From Dipetalonema caudispina (taxonomy: Eukaryota > Nematoda > Chromadorea > Rhabditida > Onchocercidae): a stretch of DNA of 64,000 nucleotides. Each line of letters starts with the position of its first letter. Positions within the stretch are counted from its first letter, which is position 1. The notes beneath the pieces were generated by a model. The model was not told the origin of the DNA. It was given only the letters and a program-made list of their open reading frames with translations, and made no database searches. Positions 28,142-41,114 of the stretch are shown one piece after another. The position numbers and the translations under genes are program-made. Location: assembly GCA_013365325.1 (NCBI GenBank), contig JABVXV010000001.1, positions 1,550,001 to 1,614,000 on the forward strand, read 5' to 3'.

Positions 28142-31112
28142 CTTTCAAATAAAATCTGAACAATAATGTCACCTAGATTTCTATAATAATGATATTCCAC
28201 GTCAGAATAATATCAACAAAATAATTGCAGCAATTTATATTGTGAAAGTTTTTAAGAAAATTTTAAAATATTTTCAGCTTTCAAACTTCCAATTGATCGC
28301 CTCTGGAAGATCTCTACTCTGGTCACTTAACTGACCACAACAGAAAACAAGGAAACATTGAATTGCCCTTTATCAATTATCACATACACTCATATACTCA
28401 TAGACCAAAGAGATCTATCTCTTTAGAGGAAAACATGGCTCGGACATTTGAATTTTTAAATTTAAATTTGAGAAAAAAAAAAGAATATGATAGGTAGGAA
28501 AAGGTCATGCTAATATATTCTTATCGATTTTCTATCTTAATTTGCATTTTACCATGTAATTCTTCTGAAATTTATTCTCTTTCCAAATGTATGAATCGAA
28601 TAAAATGGGAAAATAAGTTGAAATGAAATCTTTAGAATGTGAGAGAATCTATTTGGATTGAAGTTTGTTTTCTTTTTTTTTTTTTAAAAAAAGAAAAATA
28701 AAATCACTCATAAATGTAAAAATAATTCTGAAAAATTTTTAATAAAATATTTAAATAAAATTATCAATGAATTGAAAATTTTTACATTTGAAAAAAAAAG
28801 AAAAAAAAACCCACATTGAATGGTACTTATTTAATCATTTATTGATGAACAAATCTTGAAATGAAGTAAAAAAATTTAAGAAAATTAATTTAATTAATAA
28901 TTCTTGCATGTCCTATTGAACAATGGCATCAAAATTTTTGAATTTTGAAATTCAGTTGCTGATATGAATTCTTATAATTATTCAAAAAATGTCCTGCGAT
29001 CCTCGTAGCAACAACAACAACAACAAAAACAAAAGCCAATACTTTGACCCCTGGAGTTCATCCAGTCGGAAATCCTCATACAAAGTAAAGGAAAGATGTC
29101 TTTGAAATTTAGAGAATAAACAGAATAGAATAAAAAATTTGCTTTATTTTTTAAAAGGTTAACATTCTCGAATTGCATGATAGAAATTGTTGAATTAAAT
29201 ATTACGAATTGAGATGAATTTAAAGATTTAAAAAAAGGACAACCTTCTGAAGTATAACTAAAGATTAAAGCAATACATGAGTGACCTTACTTACTGGCCT
29301 ATCGTGCAGTTGGTTGGAACTAAAAAACAAATTCCAGAATCAATTACAGGAAAAAATTGCTATGATTAATGATTAAAGTGTAATTTTAGTGGAGAAAATT
29401 TTGGTATTTCCAAAGTCGAACAATCAGAGATGTCTAGAAATTTTGCAGAAGAATGCAAGAAATCTGAAAATAGTGCAGATGGAAAGCATTGAAAGCAAAG
29501 AGAAATTTTGTCTCTGATCGAATTTCCCACATTCAATGTTCCCGTCGATGATACGGGCGGGTGCGAAGTGATCGTTTAATTTATTTCTCTCATCATACAC
29601 TGATCCTTAACAGTGAGTCTGATGCTCTCAAATCATACTTTGCTCTTCCATCAAAATGATTTTACGCTAGCGAATGATTCTGCACCACCATATTAAATTG
29701 AAACTTCTTGCATTTCATTTTAATTATTAAAAAAAAAAAATTCCGAGAAATTTACCCATTATTTTCTTATCCGGTCAATATGCCTCGAAAATATTAAATT
29801 TAAGAAGAGAAAATATTCCCCGAGAAAATCTGTTGGATGTTAGCTTGCATCAAATTATATTATAAATAACAAGGTTTCAATAGAAAAAATATTTCTAAGT
29901 TACATTGTTTCAGTAGCCATAATTTGATAACTTCTTACTATCACACTATTTCATGATAGCAAATAGATCTTGCAAAAATAATAATTATAACATCTAATGA
30001 TTAAACAAAAAAGCCAAAGTTGAGTCCTGAAGTAGTTCAGTACAAATCTTTATTAAAATGTATCACAGTTTCGAGTAACATTCATAACTTCTCTATTTCA
30101 ACTTTATAAAAAGTTATGTGAGAAATTAAACAACAAGTGCCGAACGAAATAAACAGAAAAAAAAAAAGAAACAGTAATAAGAAGCAGATATTGTTTAAAA
30201 ATCATTTACCTGAAGATAAGTTTGAAAAAAATTTTGGGATAGCAAGACAAACTCACAATGTTTGAGATTTCAAGACAAAATTTTGTTAAACAACAAATTT
30301 TTTGAATGCTGAATTTGCGAACAAAATAATAGATGAAAGAAAGTATTGTGTATCGAATTATTCATTCACAAATTAATTATTCAAAAACGAAAAGATAACA
30401 GACGAAATATTTGGCCATTTTTATTCGTTATTTTTAATCGAACATGAAATTCTTCATTGAGAACGATTTATTTATAAAAGCAACGGATATGTGATCTAAA
30501 TAAAGAAAAAATAATTTAAACAATTAATTTTTATTTTTTATCCTTTTAGACATAAACATTATCCGAAATTTTTCTTCACATAATTCAAAATTCAGGAAGT
30601 TTGTTCTATTTTAAGACTTTCAAATGGAAATTTCAATAACGAGTAAAATTTCACAATAACAGTGAAGCAGTTTATGCGGGTAAATTTACTTATTCCGAAA
30701 AAGATTGATGTTTGAACGTCACTAATAACTGATTTGATGGATACCATTAATATTCAGCTGTGAAAATGTAAGCATTTCCACCAGGAATTTACCTATTTAC
30801 CTAACCTTTACCTCATTTTATTCATATAATTGAAGCATAAAAAACTGCATTGGAATTAATGATACAGAGCTTTTGATACCGAGCAAAGCATCAATTTTAT
30901 ATCAAAAGCCCATACCATGAAGAAATGTCTGGTAAATCCCAGTGTACTGGTGGTATCCTCGAATCGTACCTCTAGATCATAATCTGCCCCCAATACAATA
31001 ATTACTGATGATACTTATGTACATCTGACTGCAAGCTTGGCTCAAAAGTAAATGAAAGAAATTGGTGCATTATGTATTGATGCTGTATATAAATGTACAA
31101 CGAATGATTAAA
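28142..31112. other. Gene-free AT-rich stretch
   Basis: The 5' flank of UDP-glucose dehydrogenase and the 3' flank of the unc-122-like gene. No exon was recognised. It contains several poly(A)/poly(T) runs, a T-run/A-run palindrome near 28670-28698, and a short (CAA)n patch near 29008-29030. A minus-strand 3' splice-like site (TTGTTCAG) ends about 14 nt before the sqv-4 ATG and may be its trans-splice acceptor. Confidence 0.4.
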
Positions 31113-34100
31113 TTAGTCAAAATCTGAAAGTTTGAATTGATTGATTTGACCTTCTACGCGGACATTTACACTCAATAATCGTTTCGAGTCAAAAAAGTAC
31201 AAGCGTTCATCAACTGGATTGTAATGTAACATAGTCATTCCACCGTAAGGATTATACCATTTCACATTTACATCAATTGTTTCATTCCTGAAGTGAATTT
31301 ATTTTAAAATTCCTCTACCCAAATGTGCTTATTTAAAAAAAATAATTGAAATTTCAATAGAACAATTTATTTCTATCTTAGCTGAACAATGAAGTAAACC
31401 TGTTAAAAGAAATAATTCAAGACTTTTTCACCTAATCGATAGATATCTTTGATGATTATAAATTAACTGCTGATCCGATAATCGGTAAATTGAAACAAAA
31501 TGCATCGATTTTTCTTTCTTAACTTATTTTCATAAAATCATTAGTTACCTAAATAAATCATAAGCAAAATCGATAACAGTATCTCGATCTGTGGCACTTT
31601 TTAATCCATACAATATTCCACACATGATAAATGTTTCAGCTACACTTGTTGCATTCAGTTCATAAATGTCCCATGTTCGAACCACTTGCATATCCTGTAA
31701 TTGCAACCCTAATAATATCCGGAATATTGAAATATAACAACAACTGATAACTTAAACGTTACCGGAGCACACAGATGGGATTTTTTCTTGTAACAATAAA
31801 TTAACTGACAAAAAAAAGTTTGATCATTTACAATCTATAATCTTAAAATTTCCATATATACCTCTATTAAATACCGAAAACTAGGCTATTACTGGTCATG
31901 GTGGATTAATCACAAATAGAACGAAATTTAGGGCTCAAAAAAGATACTACTATGAAGAGTAAAAGTAGAGCCATAACAAATAACCAAAGACTTTAATGAA
32001 GTATTATTTACCGGTTCAATTTTGCTAACTGTAATATGTTGCATGCCAGATCGTACATAAACTGCCCAAAGTCCATTTTCATCAGCAGAATAATCAACAT
32101 AATTATGCGGACGATTATACAACCATACATCATGTTCCGTTTCGTTGCAATTCTTCAAATTGATAACCGTAAATATTTAAATGATAATAATATGGACTGA
32201 TGATAAGCAAAATTACTGGCTAATAATTGAGGAATAATTAATGACTGCCAGCATTTGGAATATCTTAAAAAAAGCAAATAGTTTGATTAACTAATCAATC
32301 CTAGTCAGTCCATTATCTTGATATTGCCATTTTATCAAACAAATTGATCAAGAAAGCTTTCTATCTTTCTATATGAACATCTAAGTCAATGCTTCGAAAA
32401 AAATTTGTTAAAAATTATCACAAGTATTGAATTAATATGATTTATTACTTTTATTATTGTAATAAATTTACCTCAAATGTATGATCTGGCTTTCTAGAAC
32501 AGTCTAGATATGAAATATCACCCAAATCCATTTGTATTTCATCAGTTGATTCTAAGTCATACTTAACTAGCATACTTGAGCTGTGCCGATGATAGTAATA
32601 TGAACCATTGTAGATAATATTACCTGTTCCAGATGCCAAATAATCTATGTAATATCTAAATGTTGAAAATTTTGATGACGAAAGTAAAAAGAAGAAAAGG
32701 AATAAAAAGTTTTAGCTTTCAATGTAAATCACTTACATATAAATGAGTACTAATTGTAGAACACATTGGAAATACTACATAATTTCAGAATCTATTTTCA
32801 ATTACAAATCATAAGACTACAGAACTGTTTGCAGTCTGATTTCTGTAGTACTACTACTAATGAACGAGATCATATATGAATTTCCAGCGAGAAATTACAG
32901 TTATCTGATCTGTCTGATACTTTTGAAAATACCTATAATGGGAAAGCCTACAAATTATAATTTAATAAACGATTATTAATAAGAGTAATGCATCAAATAG
33001 GATGGAACTCAATATTGATACTTGATTTTTTGCTTTTTATTCATCAGTTGTCTTTCGTTTTCATATTCATAAAGAACCGGTGAAGCATAATCATCTGTTA
33101 CCCATCGTCGTTCAGCCATTTCTTGATTGTATGGTAAATTATCACGCATCCATGATCCAACGGCACTGTATTGTGATTCAGCATGAAGTACCGGAATACC
33201 GACAGCATTCAGAAGGCAAACTAGAAATTAGAAAGGAAGATAGTTCCAAAAACAAAAAATAATATATTTGACAATGTGAATCAAACTTGGGAAAGATAAT
33301 AAAATGATAAGAATGCAAATGCTGATGGATGGAATTATCGATTGGTAGAGGAAAAAACTAAAATACATTAAGGTTGCTTTATTAATTCCTCAAAAATTAC
33401 TAGTACTATCAAAAATTAATACTTCTGATAATGTTCCTTGATCAAACAGTTTTAATAAGATCTTTGTTAAGAAATGATAGTATTTTTGTGTGACAATAAA
33501 TTATTGCATTTTTAAACCTCTTTTGTTATAGCCAAGTGTTGGAGGACCAACGTATGATTTAATTGTTGTGGAATCTTCTCTTATCGTTGCATAATCCCCT
33601 GAAAGATATCCAATCATCTTGAATAGACTTATTTTCATCCGCATAACTAATAAATACTTTCCATTCAGTAATTCGAGAATCACATGGTTTTAAGGAGGCT
33701 TATTTTACTTCTTTGGCCAAAACTCAAGAGCCAGAAGATAAAGAAAACAAAATGAGGGAGAATAAATGCTAATACATTGAAATATCATTGGCACTACAAG
33801 CTCAAAATATTTTAATACATTACTTTGCAGTACTTTATGTTATCAACCTGGTAAAGTCGATGACGATGAAGCGAATTCAGATGGCACTGTTGGTTCTTTC
33901 GACATTTTTGATGTAGTTTTAGCCAGTGTTGTTAACTTGGATAAAACGTGCATCTTCGACAAATCCGTTTTTTCCACATGTGACGAACTACTGATGAATG
34001 GACGAGAACGAGTTGTAGTTGATTTAAAAGGTACCAACTTTGTCACCTGCCGAAATTCTACCGATTAAATTAATCATGCAGAATTCATTAACTTGATGCT

Positions 34101-35635
34101 CAATTCATGATTCTGATTTTTTTAATTAAGAATTTCTGACTGCATTATACGTTCATTTCTGCTTTCATATTTTTTAACTGCATATTTTCCGCTTTTGAAC
34201 ATTAAGAATTTTTTAAGTAAAATAAATACATTCTGTTATCTATGCGATATTTGCAACGAAAAATTTTCTCTCAAAACGTGCCTCTATTTCTTTAATGATA
34301 AGTACGGGTACCGGAACAGTTTTTTCTTCAACCTGAATAATGGGTGGTCCGGGTACAGTAACCTGTTGCAAGTAGAGATCAGGAAATGAGCAATTACATC
34401 GGCCTACAATTTTAGCAAATAAACATTATACTTTTCACCTTTCAGGTAATGAAAATTTATATTTTAAATTTGAAAAAGAACAGTAATAATCTTCAATAAT
34501 ATCTCGAGCATACTTGACCTTTTACTTAGCTATTAAATATAAATTCCTGAAAGTTCCAACGTATTGAAATATTTAATTGCAAGAATTTTTATGATTAACC
34601 GTTAATGCCTGGTTCTCCTTCCTCACCGATATTACCGACCAATCCAATTGGACCAACTTTACCTTGTTGACCTCTTTTCCCTGCAAAACAATTTTTTTCT
34701 GCTACTTCTTCGAGGCTATCAAAAGTTGAGAAGAAAAGTCCAAAAGATTAGTTACATATGATATTCTGATGTTTTCATGAATAAATAGACAAGTACTATC
34801 TCAACTTTTGTTTATAAAAAATATTTGACTTTGTTTCATTCTTTGTGAAATGCATCATTCTGACTTTGTGAAATTCCCTTTCATTAAAAATTTAGAAAGG
34901 ACGGTACCGGGAGGTCCAGTAACACCTTGTGGTCCTGGTGGACCGCGTGGTCCTTGGAAACCCATTAATTTCTTATCAGTTTCGGCACAATGACGATGAA
35001 TACGCTTACAGGATGTCTCGAAAACTATCTTCTGAAATTGAAACAATCTAATCTCCTGAAATTGAAATTTTAAGTTCCCAAAACTTTGAATTCTAAACTT
35101 TTATATTGCAAATTTTTAAACATTGTTCTTCATCTTGCAAGAGAAAATTTAGTTACAGGAATAATGGTATCTTGTCCAATGTGTACAGTCCATTGATCGT
35201 TACTACCAGCGGATGATGATGATGACAGTCGCGATTGTTCAGCTATCGATCGTTGTTTCATTTCCATAATTTGCCGCCTTGTCCGAGTATGTACTATTCT
35301 GTCTTTGTCGCATTTTAGCATCTTTAAAAAAATTTAATATTTACCAATAACAAATCCTGTACTATTTAAATACATAATTTTGCAGAAATTTCTACAGACT
35401 AAATGATAAGTAATCAAATAATGCTATTCATAAATGCTACTTACTTCAATCTAAATTTAGGGAAACTATCGTAACAATAAATTGAATATATGGTAAGGTA
35501 ATAAATGAAAAAAAGGCAAGATGATATTGATACCTGCATACGTATGGTAGTATCGGAGTAGAGTAGAATAAGGAGAAATAAATTTGCAAAATGAATGGTA
35601 TAAAGGCATTGAAGCCGTCGATAAGAGATAGTCAT
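31113..35635 (-). CDS. unc-122: Gliomedin/UNC-122-like type II membrane protein with collagen and olfactomedin domains
   Basis: Twelve exons (5' to 3' on minus): 35635-35534, 35321-35157, 35031-34908, 34680-34600, 34403 to 34306 (or 34312), 34046-33848, 33598-33518, 33220-33022, 32655-32472, 32152-32012, 31694-31549, 31287-31113; about 564 aa. A short N-terminus precedes a hydrophobic segment (about 13-27, FANLFLLILLY), a type II anchor. HTRTRRQ (about 45-51) fits a furin site. Fifteen uninterrupted Gly-X-Y triplets span about 113-157. A Ser/Thr/Lys-rich linker follows, then a C-terminal olfactomedin domain (CLLNAVGIPVLHAESQYSAVGSWM to YNPVDERLYFFDSKRLLSVNV). C. elegans UNC-122 is made in coelomocytes and muscle and affects locomotion; vertebrate gliomedin clusters sodium channels at nodes. 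Collagen phase fixes the exon 3 donor at GTACCG. The exon 5 donor has two equivalent in-frame choices 6 nt apart. Confidence 0.92.
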
Positions 35636-38600
35636 GCAGTAGGCATGCAGAAGATTCCTTCTCACTTTAGTTCACTTCGACATTTTGAAAAATGTTTTCT
35701 GATGAGATGAAATAAGAGAAGATATCATTCATTACATCCCCTCTATTTAAAATATATAAACAAAACAATACGTTTATGATAGACAATGATCCATTCTGAT
35801 TCGTTCATCTCAAATATTTTATACTTCCAGCAGATTTTTGTTTACATTTCAGAATTGCGGGAACAACAGGAAAAGCTTAAATATGAGTTACAATGACACT
35901 CTACGATAAATGAGAAATAGGATTTTGCAATGAAATGAAATTTTGCTAAATAAAGTTCGATTCATTAATTTCACGCATTGTCGTATGATATAGTTATTGT
36001 AATTAATTACTGACAATTTCAAGAGTGGATGATTTCGAGATATAAGTTTTAGTCCGGTATTGATAGGTTTTAAAGAATGGAATAAACCGTTTAATTTAAG
36101 ATATTTAAGATTGGAAATTATTTAACGCATATGTAATGAACTCATTTACGATATCTAATGAATTTTCGCAAGACTTTTCCTAAATTCCCGTTTTCCCATA
36201 TGGGATTTTCTTGGAGTGTCTTCCAGAAATTCTATTTTATGCACCACACATTTATGCACTCCTAAGCCTGATTAATCATTCTTCATTTTCCATTTCCCAA
36301 TATCCATCCATTTGCATGATCGAATCATTATTTCCGATTAATTTAATTTTATTTTTTCATTTTTCATAGGTTTTTCTTAGTTCTCCTTCAATGATAAACT
36401 AACATCATTAGTCATTGTTACTGATCGACATCCGGAAATGGAATATCTCCAGAGATCTAGCTATTTGCATTATTGCAATGAAGAAAGACAAACAGATGAA
36501 AATGAAATTATAGACGATGTGCTAAACTTTTCTTTTACACTATTCATTTTTTCCATTATTTAAGCTCAAGAATTTGTCTGTTTTGATAGATAAATTTAAA
36601 GCAATCATATCTTTCAATTTTGATTGTCCTATAAAAACACTATTCTGTTGTAGTTCATCAGATTTCAAGCCTGTTTTTGAATCGTCTCAAGTTTTTTCAG
36701 AACAGGAAATTTTTCAATCATCATCAATAGCTAAAGATTACAACATTTGAAAAAAGAAATTCCGATTCTTTTATATATTTATGATAATTTTGTTTATAAT
36801 TTAAGGATACTAGTAGTCCTGACCCAAAAATGAACGTATAGTTCCTAATTATAAATAGTTTTACCAAAAAAAAAAAAAAAAAATAGGCCTATGCTAGGAA
36901 ATTACTCTTTCGATATTTTTTGCAAAATCATTTTATTCTCTGAAAATGATATATGATTATGATCGTCGTTTGTTAAAAACTTTATAATTTTGCTCACTAT
37001 TAGGCTTCAAGAATTTTATAATGGAACTTGAATTTCTCACAAAGATGATTATTTCGATAATTTTATTTCCTACGAGGTGTTTGCCATTTGATGAACTGAC
37101 TTTTTACTAAAAAAAATTTTCGTATTTCATTACTCCTTTACAAGAAAGAATTAATTTCTGTTATGAATTCATTGCTAGCAAAAATAGCGTGCTGTTCCAC
37201 ACTTAAGCCTTTCGGTATAGAATAAACACCGAATTGGTACAAAAAAAAAAAAAAAAAAAAGAAAACTTAATAATTTTGAAACCTTTTCGAAATCAATATT
37301 TCATATTAAAGTACTATCATCGAATTGGAAAATTATATTAGTGTTTATTCCTGAAAAGAACATTATTTATGTATTATACATTAATTAGAAATAATTTTTA
37401 ATTTAAATCAAACTCTTTCGTTCTATTTCTGACATTTGCTTGGGATGCGCATTTCATCGATTTTGAATATATTATATTATTCACTAAACTTTTCGGAAAG
37501 CTTCATGTTTTATTCATGCCGCAATAAATGAAGCAACAGCAATTGCTCGGATATAATTTAAAATGTTCCGATTGTGTTATAAATCTTTTTTATAGACTTA
37601 TTCTTCGTTTTTAGAAATTTCATTCTGATATTAATAAAAAGTAATCAAATGAGAATAGCTGGTTGTTTATTTTATTTAACTAACTTTTTACACCTTTCCT
37701 TTTATACCTATGAGCTAAAGCCAACAATATATGTCATCAACCTAATTTTGCACTCAAAAAATATTACCATAATAAATGCATGTACCTTTCCCCAACAAAT
37801 TATTAAATCATTGCTTACATCTTTAGCAACACAATAATTCTCAGCTTTGAGACATGAAATTTCTAAAAAAAAAAAAAGAAAAAAAAATTTGAAAAATGCT
37901 CTCATTCATTCTGGAAATTTTTAAATGAAGTTAGAAAGCAAAAACTCGTACTGACTTTTTCGCCAAAATAAATATTCCGATTAAATTGTTTGATATTTTT
38001 TATATCGCTTGGCTCATTTCTTCCTTCTTTCATTTAAGTAAAGCATTCGGTGATATATTACTGTGCGGTAAAGTTAGGATTAAAGAAATATACTTTTCAT
38101 ATATTTCTTTCTTTAATTCAAATTTTCATGCGAATGATGTTAAAATAATTCTGGCCATAAAAGTCACCTATTTCGGGCTTATTGCACTTTACCACATCTA
38201 TTAATGCTGATTTTATTATTATTTTATTAAAATTGATTATAGCCACACATATCATCGCTTTGCTTGATCAATCAAACAATTTCAGCGATACTTTGTAATT
38301 TTTCATTTTATATATTACCAATAAGATTTATTTAAGAATCAAAATGGAATCAAATGAAGGATTTTCCTCACAAATGCAACTTCGTTAATATATCTTTGGC
38401 ATTTTAGCATTATTACTTTGGAATAATATAAAAGTATTTTGCTAGCATATTTTCTTTGACTATTATTCTTGGCTATTTTGAAATATTGTTAACGAAAAGA
38501 AGTATTCTTAATTTATTATAATTTACTCATTTAATGACATACATATTTTTCATTTGATATTGACCTTGATATTCATATTGCACTCTATGACCTAAAATTA

Positions 38601-41114
38601 CTTCATATTCAAAATCATACTCTTCTCTAAGTATATTCACATTGTTAAAATATCTCCTGCATGTATGTGTAAGTTTACCATAAAAATTTACAATTGTTTG
38701 CAAATAACGTCACATTTGGGTTAGGAAGGAATTTTTTCTTCTTTCAGAAAGATAAAAAATTGACAAAAAAGTCTGAGATAGCAAATTTTAAAGCGTTCTG
38801 CAAAAATAGGATCAATTTTTAAGCCTTTCAACGGATGTAACACAAATTAAATAAAGAAAGGTCCTCCTTTGTGATGGCGGTAAGTGCCAATTGGACAATA
38901 TTCTCCTCAATCTTTTCTCCTCTCCTATAGGACTAATGGAAAAGGAGAAAAATAGTATGGAACACAGTTTTTAAAAAATTTTTTAAAAAACTAACAGTTA
39001 AAAAAAAAAGGAAAAATCCATTGTTTAGATGCATTTCATAAAAATCTTTGTTTTATCGTGAAAAGTACTAAAGGAGTGAAGTTAAAAAAGTAAGGAAATT
39101 AGTTAGGTAATAAATAGGTGAAGAATGAAGTCATTCTAGATTAGCTGTTATTATCATTTTGATAATGATAATAATGATTGGTGATTTCGATTATGATACT
39201 ACTCGTAATGAATGATGATAATGGCGATGATTATTGTAGTAATGCTGATCGAAAAAAAAGAGGGCTAATTGACTGACAAGGAAAAATAGAAACAATTTTA
39301 TATCTGCTTTCTAGCAAAATCATAACATGTGAATCCTATCCCTTTCAAATTTGCAAGGATTTCGAGATTGAAATATCGATGTGCTATTTATCTTCTTAAA
39401 ATTCATTTGGAAGCAAACAAAAGAATGCATTATCAATTTGACAATTGTTGAGTTAATTTTCTCTTATCGAATTATTTTGTTTTGAAATTCAATCCAATTG
39501 GCTTTCTCAAATCTTTTCCTTTACTCCGAATGCAGCGCTATCGATTTCAAAAATTTATATCGAAAATTTATAATTTTGAACCGTTGTAATGATACTTTAT
39601 TTTAGCTATAAACTTCCATTATAAGTTTAGAACTTAACTTGAGTGCAGAGAGAAAACTTTTTATTTGTGGATTTTAGTTCCATCCATATTTTGTCAATTG
39701 GTCAAGAATGCTTATTTTACGACATTGTAAGATAACTAAACTTCCTCCGACCTTATCTTCTTTGTGCTTGCATTACTTATAATAAAATGAGGTAACATAT
39801 ATGATATGCAAATATTTCCACCTTGTTTTATCAGATAAATGGATAGACCTAATGTTAACATAAGTCTTTATATAGAATAGAGATATTTGTAGCCAGAACG
39901 AATGTAGGATTATTTCTCGAAAATTTAATATTTTATTTGTAGTTAATTTTCATTTTTCGAGTTGCAATTTTACTACCAACAAAATTTAGTTTCCTATTTG
40001 ACAGCGTTATTCTTAACTAATAATGAGAAAACCACTTTGAGAAATTTTCAAATTTCTATAAGAGGTAAAAATAGAGGGAAAACCTCATTTTTCGCCACTT
40101 ATATTAGCTAGGATTAGTGTTCTACATAAAGTAACTATTTCTAAAGTCATATGGCCTAAGTTAACTCTAGGCCTGAATCTGTCATTAACATACTGGTAGA
40201 GATTGAAACAAATCATCATCTTTTAAATATTTCCATTCCATTTTCTGAAGTTTCAATTATTGTGAACTGATTTTTTTAATAACAGATTGAACGGCTCGGA
40301 TGCATATTAGACGAATGTTGAAAAACAAAAATATTTTCGCAGGTAAAAGAATACAAATAACATTTTCCGGCTGCTGAAAGTTTTTTTCCACTTTTTTTTT
40401 TTTTTTTTTGAAAAAATTAAAAAAAAAAAAAAAAAGCCATTCTTATAGTTACAAAAAGTTGTTTGCATAAACATATCTATCAAACAAAGTCTAAAAACAA
40501 AAAAAAAAAAAAAAGGATTGCAGAGGATTGATGGAATGTACGATAGTTTGCTATGTTAGTAATCAAATTACACTCAACAAATGTTCAGATCTCTGAAATA
40601 TCTTTGTATGCAGTTACTGCTTAACAAACGTAAATTCGTTCCATTCAATTTAAACGTAATTTCAATAGATAAATTAACATATAAATGATATAATCCATTC
40701 TATCACTCTTCTCCCGTAATGTAATGTTGAAAGATGGCAATATTGATTGATTTTTTGGAAGTGAAATTTTTCCCTCTCTCGTTTTCATATTTTTGTGGAC
40801 AGAGCTGTTGTGAAATAAATCATCAGAGAGGGCACTTGACATGTGAATTGAATGATTACAAGTGAACGACGATTTATCTTCTACTGTTTGTTCAATTTAA
40901 GCCTAGTGGAGCGTTTATTTTTATTGCTGAGAAATTGATTTGCTTTAGGAAAGAAGAAAATTCATTTTTAGTTAAGCATACAAATTATTGTCTACACATA
41001 GGTGTGGAAAAGGACGTCTAGCTATCTGAAATCTACTCCTGAAATATAACTTAACATTCTAGAATAAGTATAAATTTTACAACCGGATTTCAGGATAATC
41101 TTACTGTAATCTTG
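35636..41114. other. Long AT-rich gene desert
   Basis: About 5.5 kb with no convincing exon on either strand. It holds many homopolymer runs (36867-36883, 37241-37260, 37865-37887, 40392-40435), a degenerate GAT/AAT triplet patch near 39145-39240, and a minus-strand ATG-started frame (40842-40645, 65 codons) with no recognised domain. An isolated ATGGCG|GTAAGT near 38873 resembles a start codon next to a donor, but no partner exon was found. Upstream control elements of the minus-strand unc-122 gene could lie here; none was recognised. Confidence 0.4.
40392..40435. repeat. Poly(T)/poly(A) inverted homopolymer
   Basis: An 18-nt T run, one G, six A, TT, then 18 A. The arms can fold back on one another. 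Length is likely unstable. Confidence 0.8.

Noticed and set aside
40645..40842. Minus-strand ATG-started 65-codon frame opposite the unknown candidate gene
   Set aside because: No recognisable motif, weak composition support and no partner exon. Frames this long are expected by chance in a window of this size.
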